DNA of 64,000 bases from Streptomyces sp. A0642 (GTDB lineage: Bacteria > Actinomycetota > Actinomycetes > Streptomycetales > Streptomycetaceae), in assembly GCF_004795105.1 (NCBI RefSeq), contig NZ_SSBL01000003.1:62001-126000 (forward strand), read 5' to 3'. Shown piece by piece: positions 28,761 through 36,957 of this stretch. Below the pieces are notes generated by a model. It ran no database searches, was not told the DNA's origin, and saw only the letters and a list, made by a program, of their open reading frames with translations. Numbering within the stretch: position 1 is the stretch's first letter; each line of letters opens with the position of its first letter. The position numbers were made by a program, and so were the translations under genes.

Positions 28761-29936
28761 GTGAACGCCCGTATCGAGATCGAACGAGCCATGCGCGCCG
28801 CCGCGCCGCACGCACTGGTGGAGACGGTGCGCGACGCACTGGTCGCCGCGTACGACGCCCGGTCCGTGCAGGTGTTGCTGGCGGACTACGGGATGACCGT
28901 GCTCAGGCCGGTGGGGGCCGCACCGGAGCAGGACCGCGTTCTGTCGATCCACAACAGCCCTCAGGGCCGCGCCTTCGGCAGCCAGCGGCCGCAGGAGGAG
29001 CCGGCCGGCGACGGCGGCCAGGTCGAGCGTCACTTTCCCGTGACGGTCCGCGGCGAGCGCCTCGGAATCCTCAGCGTGCGTCTCCCCGCCGACGCGGCCA
29101 CCCCGCAGATCAGGGAGGAACTGGCTCACGTGGCCGATCTCCTGGGCCGCGAGATCCTCGTGGCGGACCGGGCCACCGACCACTACCGGCGGGCCCGCCG
29201 CACCAACCGGCTCACGCTCGCCGCCGAGATGCAGTGGCAACTGCTCCCCGCCCGGGCCTTCACCGCGGCCGAGTACGCCATCGGCGCGCAGCTGGAACCC
29301 GCCTACGCCATCCACGGGGACAACTTCGACTGGGCCTCGGACGGCGACCACCTGACCGTCTCCGTGACCAACGGCTGGGGCGAGGGCATCCAGGCCTCCC
29401 TGCTCACCAATCTCGCCGTGAACGCGTTGCGCAACGCCAGAAGGGCGGGGATCGGCATCGCGGACCAGGCGGCCCTCGCCGACCAGGCACTCTACGAGCA
29501 GCATCGCGGCCACGCCCATGTGTCAACCCTGCTGCTCCGCTTCGACCTCGCCACCGGAGAGGTCGGCGCGGTGGACGCGGGCTCGCCCCAGCTGTGGCGG
29601 CTGCGGGGCGGCGCGGTCACCCGGGTGGAGCTGGACGCCCAGCTGCCGCTCGGCATGTTCGAGGAGTCGCAGTACGTGACCCAGAGCCTCCAGGCGCTCC
29701 CGGGCGACCGGCTGCTGCTCGTCAGCGACGGGGTGTACGACGCCGTGTCGCCGCAGGGCGAGGCGTACGTGGAACGCGGACTGGCCCGGGTGATCCTCGG
29801 GACGCGGCTGCTGCCCGCGGCGTCGGTCCCGGGGGCCGTCCTGCGGGAACTCGCGGACTACCGCGCCGCGGAGACGCTCGATGACGCGCTGGTCGTCTGC
29901 ATCGACTGGTTCGGCAGACAGGGGAGTGACGGCTGA
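28761..29936 (+). CDS. PP2C/SpoIIE-like protein with GAF-like N-terminus and altered metal site
   Basis: 391 residues from the GTG at 28761. Residues about 1-150 are GAF-like (VETVRDALVAAYDARSVQVL, HFPVTVRGERLGILSV). Residues about 160-385 are an SpoIIE-type phosphatase domain: a linker helix LTLAAEMQWQLLP, GDNFDW in place of GGDWYD, SDGVYDA and DDALVVC. The second metal motif, usually GDVxGHG, reads TNGWGEG, so the key Asp is Asn. Active relatives dephosphorylate STAS antagonists using Mn2+. This one may be weak, or may have become a binding protein. It is divergent from the MarR gene and convergent with the RsbW-like ATPase gene. Confidence 0.85.
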   Translation: MNARIEIERAMRAAAPHALVETVRDALVAAYDARSVQVLLADYGMTVLRPVGAAPEQDRVLSIHNSPQGRAFGSQRPQEEPAGDGGQVERHFPVTVRGERLGILSVRLPADAATPQIREELAHVADLLGREILVADRATDHYRRARRTNRLTLAAEMQWQLLPARAFTAAEYAIGAQLEPAYAIHGDNFDWASDGDHLTVSVTNGWGEGIQASLLTNLAVNALRNARRAGIGIADQAALADQALYEQHRGHAHVSTLLLRFDLATGEVGAVDAGSPQLWRLRGGAVTRVELDAQLPLGMFEESQYVTQSLQALPGDRLLLVSDGVYDAVSPQGEAYVERGLARVILGTRLLPAASVPGAVLRELADYRAAETLDDALVVCIDWFGRQGSDG

Positions 29937-29942
29937 CGCAAA

Positions 29943-29963
29943 GGCCCGCGCGCTGCCCGGGCC
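29943..29963. terminator. Short hairpin between convergent PP2C-like and ATPase genes
   Basis: GGCCCG (29943-29948) and CGGGCC (29958-29963) form a 6-bp stem with a 9-base loop in the 29-bp gap between the two stop codons. Weak but well placed. Confidence 0.4.
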
Positions 29964-29965
29964 GG

Positions 29966-30424
29966 TCAGCTACTGAGCATGAACTCGGCACGGATGCGCT
30001 TGCCGACCGGTACCCGCTCGGCCGTCAGACGGTCGCAGAGGGCCACGACGATCTCCATGCCGTGCCCCCCGAGCCGGCTCGGGTCGGGGGAGTAGAACAC
30101 CGGGAGCGCGCTGCTGCTGTCGTACACCGTGACGCTGATGCGCTCGGCGTTGCCCTCCAGTTCCAGCAGGCAGGGACCGTGGCTGTAGCGCTCGGCGTTG
30201 GTGACCAGCTCGCTCACGGCGAGCATCAGGTCATTGCGGGTGTGCGCCCCGAGCACGGCCATCCACTCGGCGACGAGCCGCGACAGAAAACGATCGGCCA
30301 GGGCGCGCGCCTGAGCGATGCACCCGGGCTCGCCGTCGAACACCTCGGCGCTGTGCAATGTCTCCGTGGGCGGCCGACAACTCCCGGGGGAGTCGTCGGG
30401 CCGGGAGAGGGCCTGTTCGTTCAT
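29966..30424 (-). CDS. RsbW-like ATP-binding protein (anti-sigma factor/serine kinase family)
   Basis: 152 residues. The GHKL ATPase N-box is LMLAVSELVTNAERYS and the G-box SRLGGHGMEIVVALCD. Proteins of this HATPase_c_2 type bind sigma-B/SigF-family sigma factors and phosphorylate STAS antagonists; Streptomyces has dozens, many of unknown partner. The N-terminal 25 residues are unstructured. It lies next to a receiver-kinase-phosphatase operon and 3.8 kb from a SigB-family sigma gene. A hairpin separates it from the receiver gene upstream, so it may have its own promoter or be read through at low level. Confidence 0.87.
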   Translation of the reverse strand: MNEQALSRPDDSPGSCRPPTETLHSAEVFDGEPGCIAQARALADRFLSRLVAEWMAVLGAHTRNDLMLAVSELVTNAERYSHGPCLLELEGNAERISVTVYDSSSALPVFYSPDPSRLGGHGMEIVVALCDRLTAERVPVGKRIRAEFMLSS

Positions 30425-30442
30425 GTGCTCCAGCCAAGGCGC

Positions 30443-30475
30443 AGCGGGAGAGGCGGTGAAGCCTCTCTTCTCGCT
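30443..30475 (-). terminator. Hairpin after the receiver gene
   Basis: GAGAGGC (30448-30454) and GCCTCTC (30461-30467) enclose GGTGAA; AGCG/CGCT can extend the stem past a bulge. It lies between the receiver-protein stop and the ATPase start on the same strand, so it probably ends or attenuates the receiver operon. Confidence 0.5.
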
Positions 30476-30527
30476 GATCGTGTACCCGCGCCGGGAGATC
30501 CCACTCCCAGGTGATGTCAGCGGGATA

Positions 30528-30971
30528 TTACGCCCGTCCGGGCAGCCGCACCACGGTGACGAAGAACTCGTCGATCTGGCGGACCGCCGCGATGAACTGG
30601 TCGAGGTCGACCGGCTTGGTGACGTAGGCGTTGGCGTGCAGTTTGTAACTGCGCAGGATGTCCTCCTCGGCGGAGGACGTGGTCAGCACGACCACGGGAA
30701 TGAGCGAGAGCTCGGGGTCCTGCTTGATCTGCTCCAGCACCTGGCGCCCGTCGTACCTGGGCAGGTTCAGATCGAGCAGGATCAGGTCGGGGCGCGGGGC
30801 GTCACCGTACGCGCCGCGGCGGTAGAGGAAGTCGAGCGCCTCCTGCCCGTCGCGGACCACATGGAGCGTGTTGCGGATCTTGTTGTCCTCGAACGCCTCA
30901 CGCGTCATGAGCTCGTCGCCGGGGTCGTCCTCGACGAGCAGGACCTCGATGGGTTGTACGGGGTTGGTCAC
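30528..30971 (-). CDS. Single-domain response regulator (Rcp1/CheY-like)
   Basis: 147 residues, only a receiver domain: acidic pair in VLLVEDDPGDELM, phospho-Asp in LILLDLNLPRYDG (about D71), Thr in VVLTTSSAEED and Lys in AYVTKPVDLDQF. The insertion DNKIRNTLHVVRDGQEALDF is typical of Rcp1-type receivers that serve phytochrome-like kinases. The GTG start at 30971 overlaps the kinase stop by four bases (GTGA), so the two genes are coupled and this is the likely partner of the kinase. With no output domain it may pass the signal by protein contact, perhaps to the receiver-PP2C protein or the ATPase. Confidence 0.92.
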   Translation of the reverse strand: MTNPVQPIEVLLVEDDPGDELMTREAFEDNKIRNTLHVVRDGQEALDFLYRRGAYGDAPRPDLILLDLNLPRYDGRQVLEQIKQDPELSLIPVVVLTTSSAEEDILRSYKLHANAYVTKPVDLDQFIAAVRQIDEFFVTVVRLPGRA

Positions 30972-32590
30972 GCGGTGACTCCGGAGATCTCGTGGGGACC
31001 GGCCGTCTCCCCGGCGGCTGCCGGGGAGGTCTCGGCGTCGGCGGGGAGGCAGAAATGAATGCGGGCGCCCTGACGGGGTTCGGGATCGAGCCAGATCCGG
31101 CCGCCGTGGAACTCGATGATCTTGCGGCACAGGGCGAGTCCGATGCCCGTGCCGTCGTATTCGTCGCGGGCGTGCAGACGCTGGAAGATGACGAAGACCT
31201 TGTCGGCGAACTCCGGGGCGATGCCGATCCCGTTGTCCGTCACGGTGAAGTGCCAGACGTCCTCCTCCCGGACACAGCCGACCGTGACGACGCACGGCTC
31301 GTCGGGCCGGCGGAACTTCACGGCGTTGCCGATCAGGTTCTGCCATATCATCGCGAGCGTCGTCGCGTCACCGTTCACCTCGGGGAGCGGGTCCGCACGC
31401 ACGACCGTGGCTCCCGCCTCCTCGATGACCAGCGCCAGATTGGCCAGGCTCCGGTCCAGAGCGTGGCCGAGATCGACGGCTCGCCAGCTGTCGTGCACGC
31501 GGCCGACCCGGGAGAAGGTGAGCAGGTCGTTGATGAGCACCTGCATGCGCTTGGCGCCGTCGACCGCGAAGTCGATGTACTGCTTGCCGCGCGCGTCCAG
31601 CTCGGTCCCGTACCGCTTGTCCAGCAGCTGGCAGAACGACGCCACCTTCCGCAGCGGCTCCTGGAGGTCGTGCGAGGCGACGTAGGCGAACTGCTCCAGC
31701 TCGGAGTTGGAACGGCGGAGCTCCTCCGTCTGCTGTGCCAGCAGGTCTTCGCGCCCCTGGGAGGCGTCGAGCTCCTCGACCAGCCGGCACCGCATGTCCT
31801 CGACGGCGGCGGCCACGGCCCGTACGTCGGACGGCCCGCGCACCTCGATCCGTCGGCGGAAGGTGCCGGCCCGCACCTGGCGGGAGGCCTCGGCCAGGGC
31901 GTTGAGCGGCCGTCCCACCACCCGGTGCAGCAGCAGGCTGAGGGCCAGCACGCACAGGACGAAGCAGGCCACCAGGGCGATCAGCGCCTTGTCGCGCGTG
32001 CCGCGTGCGTCGCTGAGCTGTTCCCGCGCGTGGTCCCGGGCGGCGTCGAGGTGGGACTGCTGGGCGGTGAGGAGGCGCCGGAGCGTGTCGAAGGCCGCCT
32101 TGCTGCCGGCGGCCCTGGCGGACGACTGGTCCTGAGGGCCGTCGCGCCGGACGGAGGCGATCAGCGGTTCGGCATGCTCCTTGCGCCACTGCGCCGAGGC
32201 GGCGGTGATCCGGTCCAGATCGCGGTCGTACGGGTCGCCGGTGCCGAGGGCGTCGCGGACCCGCGCCAGGCGCCGCTGCTCGTCACGCTTGCCGTTCGCG
32301 TACGGCTGCAGGAAGGAGGGGTCGCCGGTGAGCGCGTAACCACGGACCCCGGTCTCCTGGTCGAGCAGCGCGTTCTGGAGCTGGAAGGAGGCCGCGCGGG
32401 CCGGCTGGATACGGTCGACGAGTTCGGTGGTCCGGTCGGATATTCGGGCCAGGACGAGCCCGCCGACCACCAGACAGCCGCACACGACCAGGACGAAGCA
32501 GCCCAGGATCAGATGGACCCAGTTCTGGACCGACAGCCGGGCCAGCCGCCCCGGCCGCTGCGGAGTGTCGTCCGGTGAGTCACTGCTCAT
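30968..32590 (-). CDS. CHASE3-HAMP sensor histidine kinase
   Basis: 540 residues. TM1 (WVHLILGCFVLVVCGCLVVG, about 24-45) and TM2 (ALIALVACFVLCVLALSLLL, about 200-220) flank an extracytoplasmic CHASE3-type helical sensor (QPARAASFQLQNALLDQETG, GYALTGD). A HAMP linker follows (RVVGRPLNALAEASRQV), then a coiled coil, the His box FAYVASHDLQEPLRKV, and the ATPase with N-box LIGNAVKF, DNGIGIAPEF and DGTGIGLALCRKIIEFHGG. This kinase type pairs with Rcp1-like receivers, as here. Stop overlaps the receiver gene start (GTGA); its ATG lies 11 bp inside the upstream phosphatase gene. Signal unknown. Confidence 0.92.
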   Translation of the reverse strand: MSSDSPDDTPQRPGRLARLSVQNWVHLILGCFVLVVCGCLVVGGLVLARISDRTTELVDRIQPARAASFQLQNALLDQETGVRGYALTGDPSFLQPYANGKRDEQRRLARVRDALGTGDPYDRDLDRITAASAQWRKEHAEPLIASVRRDGPQDQSSARAAGSKAAFDTLRRLLTAQQSHLDAARDHAREQLSDARGTRDKALIALVACFVLCVLALSLLLHRVVGRPLNALAEASRQVRAGTFRRRIEVRGPSDVRAVAAAVEDMRCRLVEELDASQGREDLLAQQTEELRRSNSELEQFAYVASHDLQEPLRKVASFCQLLDKRYGTELDARGKQYIDFAVDGAKRMQVLINDLLTFSRVGRVHDSWRAVDLGHALDRSLANLALVIEEAGATVVRADPLPEVNGDATTLAMIWQNLIGNAVKFRRPDEPCVVTVGCVREEDVWHFTVTDNGIGIAPEFADKVFVIFQRLHARDEYDGTGIGLALCRKIIEFHGGRIWLDPEPRQGARIHFCLPADAETSPAAAGETAGPHEISGVTA

Positions 32591-33848
32591 GAGGTGTCCT
32601 TTTCCATGCGAGATGCAGCACGGCCACGTCGTCGGCGAGGCCGCCGTAAGGAGCGGCCCCCTCGGAGGCGCCGGCGACCAGCGCGTCGACGAAGGGCCGG
32701 GCGGGCAGTGCGGACCGGTCCCGGGCCATGGCCAGCAGGCCTTCCTCGCCCAGTCGGGTGTCCGGTCCGGTGCGGCCCTCGAACAGGCCGTCGGTGAAGA
32801 GTACGAGACCGGCGCCGGGTCCCAGCGGGTGCTCGGTCGAGACCCACTGGCCGTGGCCGGGCAGCAGCCCGAGCGCGATGCCGCCCTCGGGCTCGACCCA
32901 CTCGATGTGGGTTCCCTGGCGCAGCAGAAGTCCTGGGTGTCCCGCCCTGACGATGGCGACGTGGTCCCCGCCGGGGGGCAGGACGAGCGAGGTGACGGTC
33001 GCGAAGACATGGGGGTCGGAGCGTTCCGCGACGAGGATCTCCTCGAGCAGCGCGAGTTGCTGGAGCTGGTCGGTGCCGCACAGGACCGCGGTGCGCCAGG
33101 CCACCCGCAGGCAGACCCCGAGCGCGGCCTCCGCAGCCCCGTGTCCGGACACGTCGCCGATCACGGCGTGGACCGTGCCGTCGGGTCTCTGGACCACGTC
33201 GTAGAAGTCGCCGCTGAGCAGTCCGTGGGCGCGACCGGGCTCGTAACGGGCGACGGCCTCGAAACCGTCGTCGTGCAACAGCGGGACGGGCAGCAGGCCG
33301 CGTTCGAGGCGCGCGTTCTCCTGGGCCATCTGCTGGGTGGCGCGCAGGGCGGCCGCCGCCTGCTCGACCTGCTTGCGCTGGAGGGCGTAGCGCACCGCGC
33401 GCGACAGCGCCTGCGGGTCGATCCGCCCCTTGACGAGATAGTCCTGCGCCCCGGCGGCCACCGCGTCGAGCCCCGCCTCGGCCTCCGCCAGGCCGGTCAG
33501 CACCACGATGGCGGCGTCCGGCGTGGTCTCCAGGATCCGGTTCACGGCACTCAGCCCGTGTACGTCGGGCAGGTGCAGGTCCAGCAGGACGCAGACGGGT
33601 GTCCGGCGGCCGTGCAGGAAGGTGAGGGCCTCGGTCAGGGTCTTGCACCAGGTGAGCGCGGAGTCCAGCTCGCCGTCGGCGAGCATCTCCTCGACGAGCA
33701 GGGCATCGCCGGCGTCGTCCTCGACGAGGAGGATGGCGGCGTTGAGGCCCCAGACGGAAGGCCGTTCGGCCGGTACGGATCCGGCCTGTACCGGAAACGC
33801 CGCCGCGACCGGGTGCAGGGAGCGGGCGCCGGTGCGCATCTCAGCCAC
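32580..33848 (-). CDS. Receiver-PP2C (RsbU/SpoIIE-type) phosphatase
   Basis: 422 residues. Residues about 37-160 are a receiver domain (AAILLVEDDAGDALLVEEML, phospho-Asp in CVLLDLHLPDVHG, Lys in DYLVKGRID). A coiled linker with RLERGLLPVPL leads to an SpoIIE PP2C domain (about 205-415): GLLSGDFYDVV, VIGDVSGHGAAEAALG, LFTDGLFE and ADDVAVLHL, with all metal aspartates present. Such proteins link two-component signals to partner switching by dephosphorylating STAS antagonists. The GTG at 33848 follows GAGGG; an ATG three codons later is possible. First gene of a tight operon: it overlaps the kinase gene by 11 bp, which overlaps the receiver gene. Confidence 0.93.
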   Translation of the reverse strand: MAEMRTGARSLHPVAAAFPVQAGSVPAERPSVWGLNAAILLVEDDAGDALLVEEMLADGELDSALTWCKTLTEALTFLHGRRTPVCVLLDLHLPDVHGLSAVNRILETTPDAAIVVLTGLAEAEAGLDAVAAGAQDYLVKGRIDPQALSRAVRYALQRKQVEQAAAALRATQQMAQENARLERGLLPVPLLHDDGFEAVARYEPGRAHGLLSGDFYDVVQRPDGTVHAVIGDVSGHGAAEAALGVCLRVAWRTAVLCGTDQLQQLALLEEILVAERSDPHVFATVTSLVLPPGGDHVAIVRAGHPGLLLRQGTHIEWVEPEGGIALGLLPGHGQWVSTEHPLGPGAGLVLFTDGLFEGRTGPDTRLGEEGLLAMARDRSALPARPFVDALVAGASEGAAPYGGLADDVAVLHLAWKRTPHEQ

Positions 33849-33971
33849 GTTTCACCCTCTCGTCGCGCCCGAGCGGGCCGTTGTCATCGTCCCGCAGCAT
33901 ATGTGAACGGCGCCCCCCGCCGTGCCGTCGGGCGCTCCCCGGCCGCCGAGCGGGGGCCGGGCACCGGTGGT

Positions 33972-34208
33972 TCAGCCCGGAGGGATGTCGCCGGTGAGCT
34001 TCTCCAGCCTCAGCAGATCGTGCGGGGTGATGCCGCTGAGCCCGGACACATCGTCGATCCCGGCGCCCGCGCGGACCGCGAGCAGCGATTCCAGCTCGAC
34101 GTCCGCGCGGGCGGCGTCGGCTGCCGCCTCGGCATCCCGGAGCCGGTGCACGGCCAGTTCAAGGGGGGAGAGGTCCATGGACGGGATGGTCTCACGCGGC
34201 GGGGTCAC
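33972..34208 (-). CDS. Small conserved-type hypothetical protein, translationally coupled to the sigma gene
   Basis: 78 residues from the GTG at 34208, whose first base positions overlap the sigma-factor stop (GTGA). The protein is helical and acidic (LSPLELAVHRLRDAEAAADA, ARADVELESLLAVRAGAG, ITPHDLLRLEKLTGDIPPG), with no Cys, signal peptide or membrane segment. I recognise no domain. The C-terminal 'GITPHDLLRLEKLTGDI' looks like a short helical recognition motif. Overlap with a SigB-family sigma gene suggests a role with the sigma factor, for example as a partner or modulator, but that is inference. An ATG at 34178 would give a 68-residue product. Confidence 0.65.
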   Translation of the reverse strand: MTPPRETIPSMDLSPLELAVHRLRDAEAAADAARADVELESLLAVRAGAGIDDVSGLSGITPHDLLRLEKLTGDIPPG

Positions 34209-35095
34209 GCCTCGACGGACATCCCTGCCCGCAACTGCTTGACGATGCGCGTGATCAGCCGGGAGACGTGCATCTGCGAGATCCCGAGCTCGGCACCGAT
34301 CTGGGCCTGCGTCATCTCCTGACCGAAGCGCATCTGCACGATCCTGCGCTCACGGTCGTCGAGCTGTTCCAGCAGGGGTGCCAGCGTGTGGAGGTTCTCG
34401 ACGGTCTCCATCCCCGGATCGGCCTCGCCCATCACGTCGGCGAGGGACCGCTGGTCGTTGCCGGAGTCGCCCTCGGCCGAGGGCGTGTCCAGGGACCCCG
34501 CCGAATAGCCGTTGGCCGCGACGAGCCCCTCGATGATCTCCTCCTCGGGGAGGCCGAGGTGGCCGGCGAGTTCCTTGACCGTCGGGTCGCGGTCCAGGTC
34601 CGCGGCGAGCTGTTCCTTGGCCTTGGCGAGATCGACCCGCAGCTCCTGGAGCCGGCGCGGCACGTGCACCGCCCAGGTGGTGTCCCGGAAGAAGCGCTTG
34701 ATCTCCCCGACGATGTAGGGGACGGCGAAGGTGGCGAACTCGACCTCGCGCGAGAGGTCGAACCGGTCGATGGCCTTGATCAGCCCGATGGTGCCCACCT
34801 GGATGATGTCCTCGGTGTCATCGCCCCCGCGGTTGCGGAACCGCGCGGCGGCGAACCGCACCAGCGTGAGGTTCATCTCGATGAGGGTGTTGCGCGCGTA
34901 CTGGTATTCGTGGGTGCCCTCTTCGAGGACCTGGAGACGGTCGAGGAACACCTTCGACAGGGCGCGCGCGTCTTTCGGGGCCACCTTGCCGGTGTCCTCG
35001 ATCCACGGCAGTTCCGAAGCTTCCGCACCGCCGTGCCCGGGCAGCGAGCGTGCGCTGCCGAGGGTGGTGCCTGTCTGCTCCGTCGTGCTGGTCAT
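34205..35095 (-). CDS. SigB/SigF/SigG-family RNA polymerase sigma factor
   Basis: 296 residues. Region 2 is NLTLVRFAAARFRNRGGDDTEDIIQVGTIG... with the core-binding LIKAIDRFDLSREVEFATFA; region 3 includes VHVPRRLQELRVDLAKAKEQ; region 4 ends LDDRERRIVQMRFGQEMTQA and the helix-turn-helix IGAELGISQMHVSRLITRIV. This is the stress/differentiation sigma-B/SigF family, normally held by an RsbW-like anti-sigma protein. The long N-terminal 30 residues are non-conserved. GGAGGGG lies eight bases before the ATG at 35095. The downstream overlapping small gene and the neighbouring ATPase, STAS and PP2C genes support control by partner switching. Confidence 0.93.
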   Translation of the reverse strand: MTSTTEQTGTTLGSARSLPGHGGAEASELPWIEDTGKVAPKDARALSKVFLDRLQVLEEGTHEYQYARNTLIEMNLTLVRFAAARFRNRGGDDTEDIIQVGTIGLIKAIDRFDLSREVEFATFAVPYIVGEIKRFFRDTTWAVHVPRRLQELRVDLAKAKEQLAADLDRDPTVKELAGHLGLPEEEIIEGLVAANGYSAGSLDTPSAEGDSGNDQRSLADVMGEADPGMETVENLHTLAPLLEQLDDRERRIVQMRFGQEMTQAQIGAELGISQMHVSRLITRIVKQLRAGMSVEA

Positions 35096-35420
35096 GGTGT
35101 CGCCCCTCCGTGTTGCCAAGTGCGGTGGGGCTCGTGTGCCCGGTAATGGCGAGGTCATGCCGAACACCGCACATCTTTTTTTTCGGCGGCCTCCGGGCGG
35201 AGGGCCGCCCCTCGGATACGGCGGCTCCCACGCCCGAAAGGAGTATCGCTCGGGGCATGGCAAACTTGACGGGGGCGTTCGGCCCGCAGTGCGGCGGCTT
35301 TGCGCAGAAGCCCGCGGCAGGGTCTCAGCCCGTGGATGTCAGTCCTCATGAGCCCGGCCCGGTGGCGCGCCACGGTCCGCCGAGAGAATCCGGCGGTACT
35401 CGAGCAACAGAGGAACGGCA
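35096..35420. other. 325 bp divergent region, with possible upstream ORF
   Basis: The region between the sigma gene and the SDR gene holds a run of nine T (about 35175) and an in-frame-coupled small ORF (35257-35424). I looked for a SigB-type promoter (GTTT-N15-GGGTA) on both strands and did not find a convincing one. Confidence 0.5.
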
Positions 35421-35424
35421 ATGA
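35257..35424 (+). CDS. Possible 55-codon upstream ORF overlapping the SDR gene
   Basis: An ATG at 35257, 13 bases after AAGGAG, opens a 55-residue frame (starts MANLTGAFGPQCGGFAQKPA) whose stop overlaps the SDR start as ATGA. The overlap is of the coupling type, but the SDR gene has its own ribosome site (AGAGGAACGG) and the peptide has no recognised motif. It may be a chance frame. Confidence 0.25.
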   Translation: MANLTGAFGPQCGGFAQKPAAGSQPVDVSPHEPGPVARHGPPRESGGTRATEERQ

Positions 35425-36905
35425 CGGTGACAGAGGACGGCCCGGAGATCGCGCCCGGAATCGAGGAGTTCGGTCCGGGAATCGACCCGGAGCGGCTGGC
35501 CGTCTGCCTGAGCGTGCTCGACGAGCTCGACTCCATCGAGGTCGACCACCCGGACGCCATCGCCGTACGCCGCGCCACCGCCGGGATCTACCGCACGGTC
35601 AAGCAGCGCCGCCGCCAGGAGCGACGCGCCGCGAAGACCGCGCACGACAAGGCCGTGACCGAGGCGACCGCCACCGGGTCGGCCGAGCGCATCGACGACG
35701 AGACCCAGGGCGTCCTGCCGTCGTCCTCCGCCGCCTCCGAGATCGCCGGCGTCCTCCAGCGGCCGAGGTCCTGCTACATCTGCAAGACGCGGTACGTCGA
35801 GGTCGACGCCTTCTACCACCAGCTCTGCCAGGACTGCGCCCGCGAGAACCGCGCCCGGCGCGACGCGCGCACCGACCTCACCGGGCGCCGCGCGCTGCTC
35901 ACCGGCGGCCGCGCCAAGATCGGCATGTACATCGCGCTGCGGCTGCTCCGTGACGGGGCGCACACCACCATCACCACCCGCTTCCCCAACGACGCGATCC
36001 GCCGCTTCAAGGCGATGCCGGACAGCGACGAGTGGATCCACCGCCTGAAGATCGTCGGCATCGACCTGCGCGACCCGGCGCAGGTCGTGGCCCTCGCCGA
36101 CTCGGTGGCCGCCGAGGGGCCGCTGGACATCCTCATCAACAACGCCGCACAGACGGTCCGCCGCTCCCCGCAGGCGTACAGCGAGCTGCTCGGCGCCGAG
36201 TCCGCCCCGCTGCCCGCCGGGGAGCTGCCGGCCGCCGAGGTGATCGGCACCTTCGGCAGCGGCACCGTCGAGCGGGTGGCCGCGCTGCCCTCCGCCCGCA
36301 AGGAAGGGCTGAGCGCGCAGGACGTCACCGAGCTGGCCCTGGTGACCGGTTCGGCGTCGCTTGAGCGCATCGCCGCGGGCACCGCGATCGACGCCGGCGG
36401 GCTCGTCCCGGACCTGCACCACACCAACAGCTGGGTCCAGACGGTCGACGAGGTGGAACCGATCGAGCTGCTGGAAGTCCAGCTCTGCAACTCGACCGCG
36501 CCGTTCATCCTGATCAGCCGGCTCCGTCCGGCCATGGCCGCGACAGCCGCCAAGCACTCCTACGTGGTCAACGTCTCCGCGATGGAGGGCGTTTTCGGCC
36601 GTGGTTACAAGGGCGCCGGCCACCCGCACACCAACATGGCGAAGGCCGCGCTCAACATGCTGACCCGCACCAGCGCCCAGGAGATGTTCGAGAAGGACGG
36701 CATCCTGATGACCGCCGTGGACACCGGCTGGATCACCGACGAGCGCCCCCACCCCGACAAGATCCGTCTCGCCGAGGAGGGCTTCCACGCCCCGCTCGAC
36801 CTGGTCGACGGCGCGGCGCGGGTCTACGACCCGATCGTCCGCGGTGAAGCGGGCGAGACGATGTACGGCTGCTTCCTCAAGGACTACGCCCCCGCGAACT
36901 GGTAG
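35421..36905 (+). CDS. Zinc-ribbon SDR-like oxidoreductase
   Basis: 494 residues. The N-terminal 110 residues are helical and charged (RQERRAAKTAHDKAV). Residues 118-139 form a treble-clef or ribbon motif CYICK...CQDC (Cys 118, 121, 136, 139). An SDR domain follows (about 150-490) with ALLTGGRAKIGMYIA for the cofactor loop, LRDPAQVVALADSVA, LDILINNAAQ and VVNVSAMEGVF (Ser 386). The usual Tyr-x3-Lys is replaced by T-N-M-A-K (T404...K408) in HPHTNMAKAALNMLTRTSAQ, and a ~100-residue insertion lies between NNAAQ and the Ser strand. Family known in function: SDR. Whether this protein reduces anything is unclear. It is followed by a strong terminator. Confidence 0.8.
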   Translation: MTVTEDGPEIAPGIEEFGPGIDPERLAVCLSVLDELDSIEVDHPDAIAVRRATAGIYRTVKQRRRQERRAAKTAHDKAVTEATATGSAERIDDETQGVLPSSSAASEIAGVLQRPRSCYICKTRYVEVDAFYHQLCQDCARENRARRDARTDLTGRRALLTGGRAKIGMYIALRLLRDGAHTTITTRFPNDAIRRFKAMPDSDEWIHRLKIVGIDLRDPAQVVALADSVAAEGPLDILINNAAQTVRRSPQAYSELLGAESAPLPAGELPAAEVIGTFGSGTVERVAALPSARKEGLSAQDVTELALVTGSASLERIAAGTAIDAGGLVPDLHHTNSWVQTVDEVEPIELLEVQLCNSTAPFILISRLRPAMAATAAKHSYVVNVSAMEGVFGRGYKGAGHPHTNMAKAALNMLTRTSAQEMFEKDGILMTAVDTGWITDERPHPDKIRLAEEGFHAPLDLVDGAARVYDPIVRGEAGETMYGCFLKDYAPANW

Positions 36906-36957
36906 CACTCCGCGCCGCCGGTAGCTCTCCGGACCCGGGGCGTCGCGTTCGGTCGCC

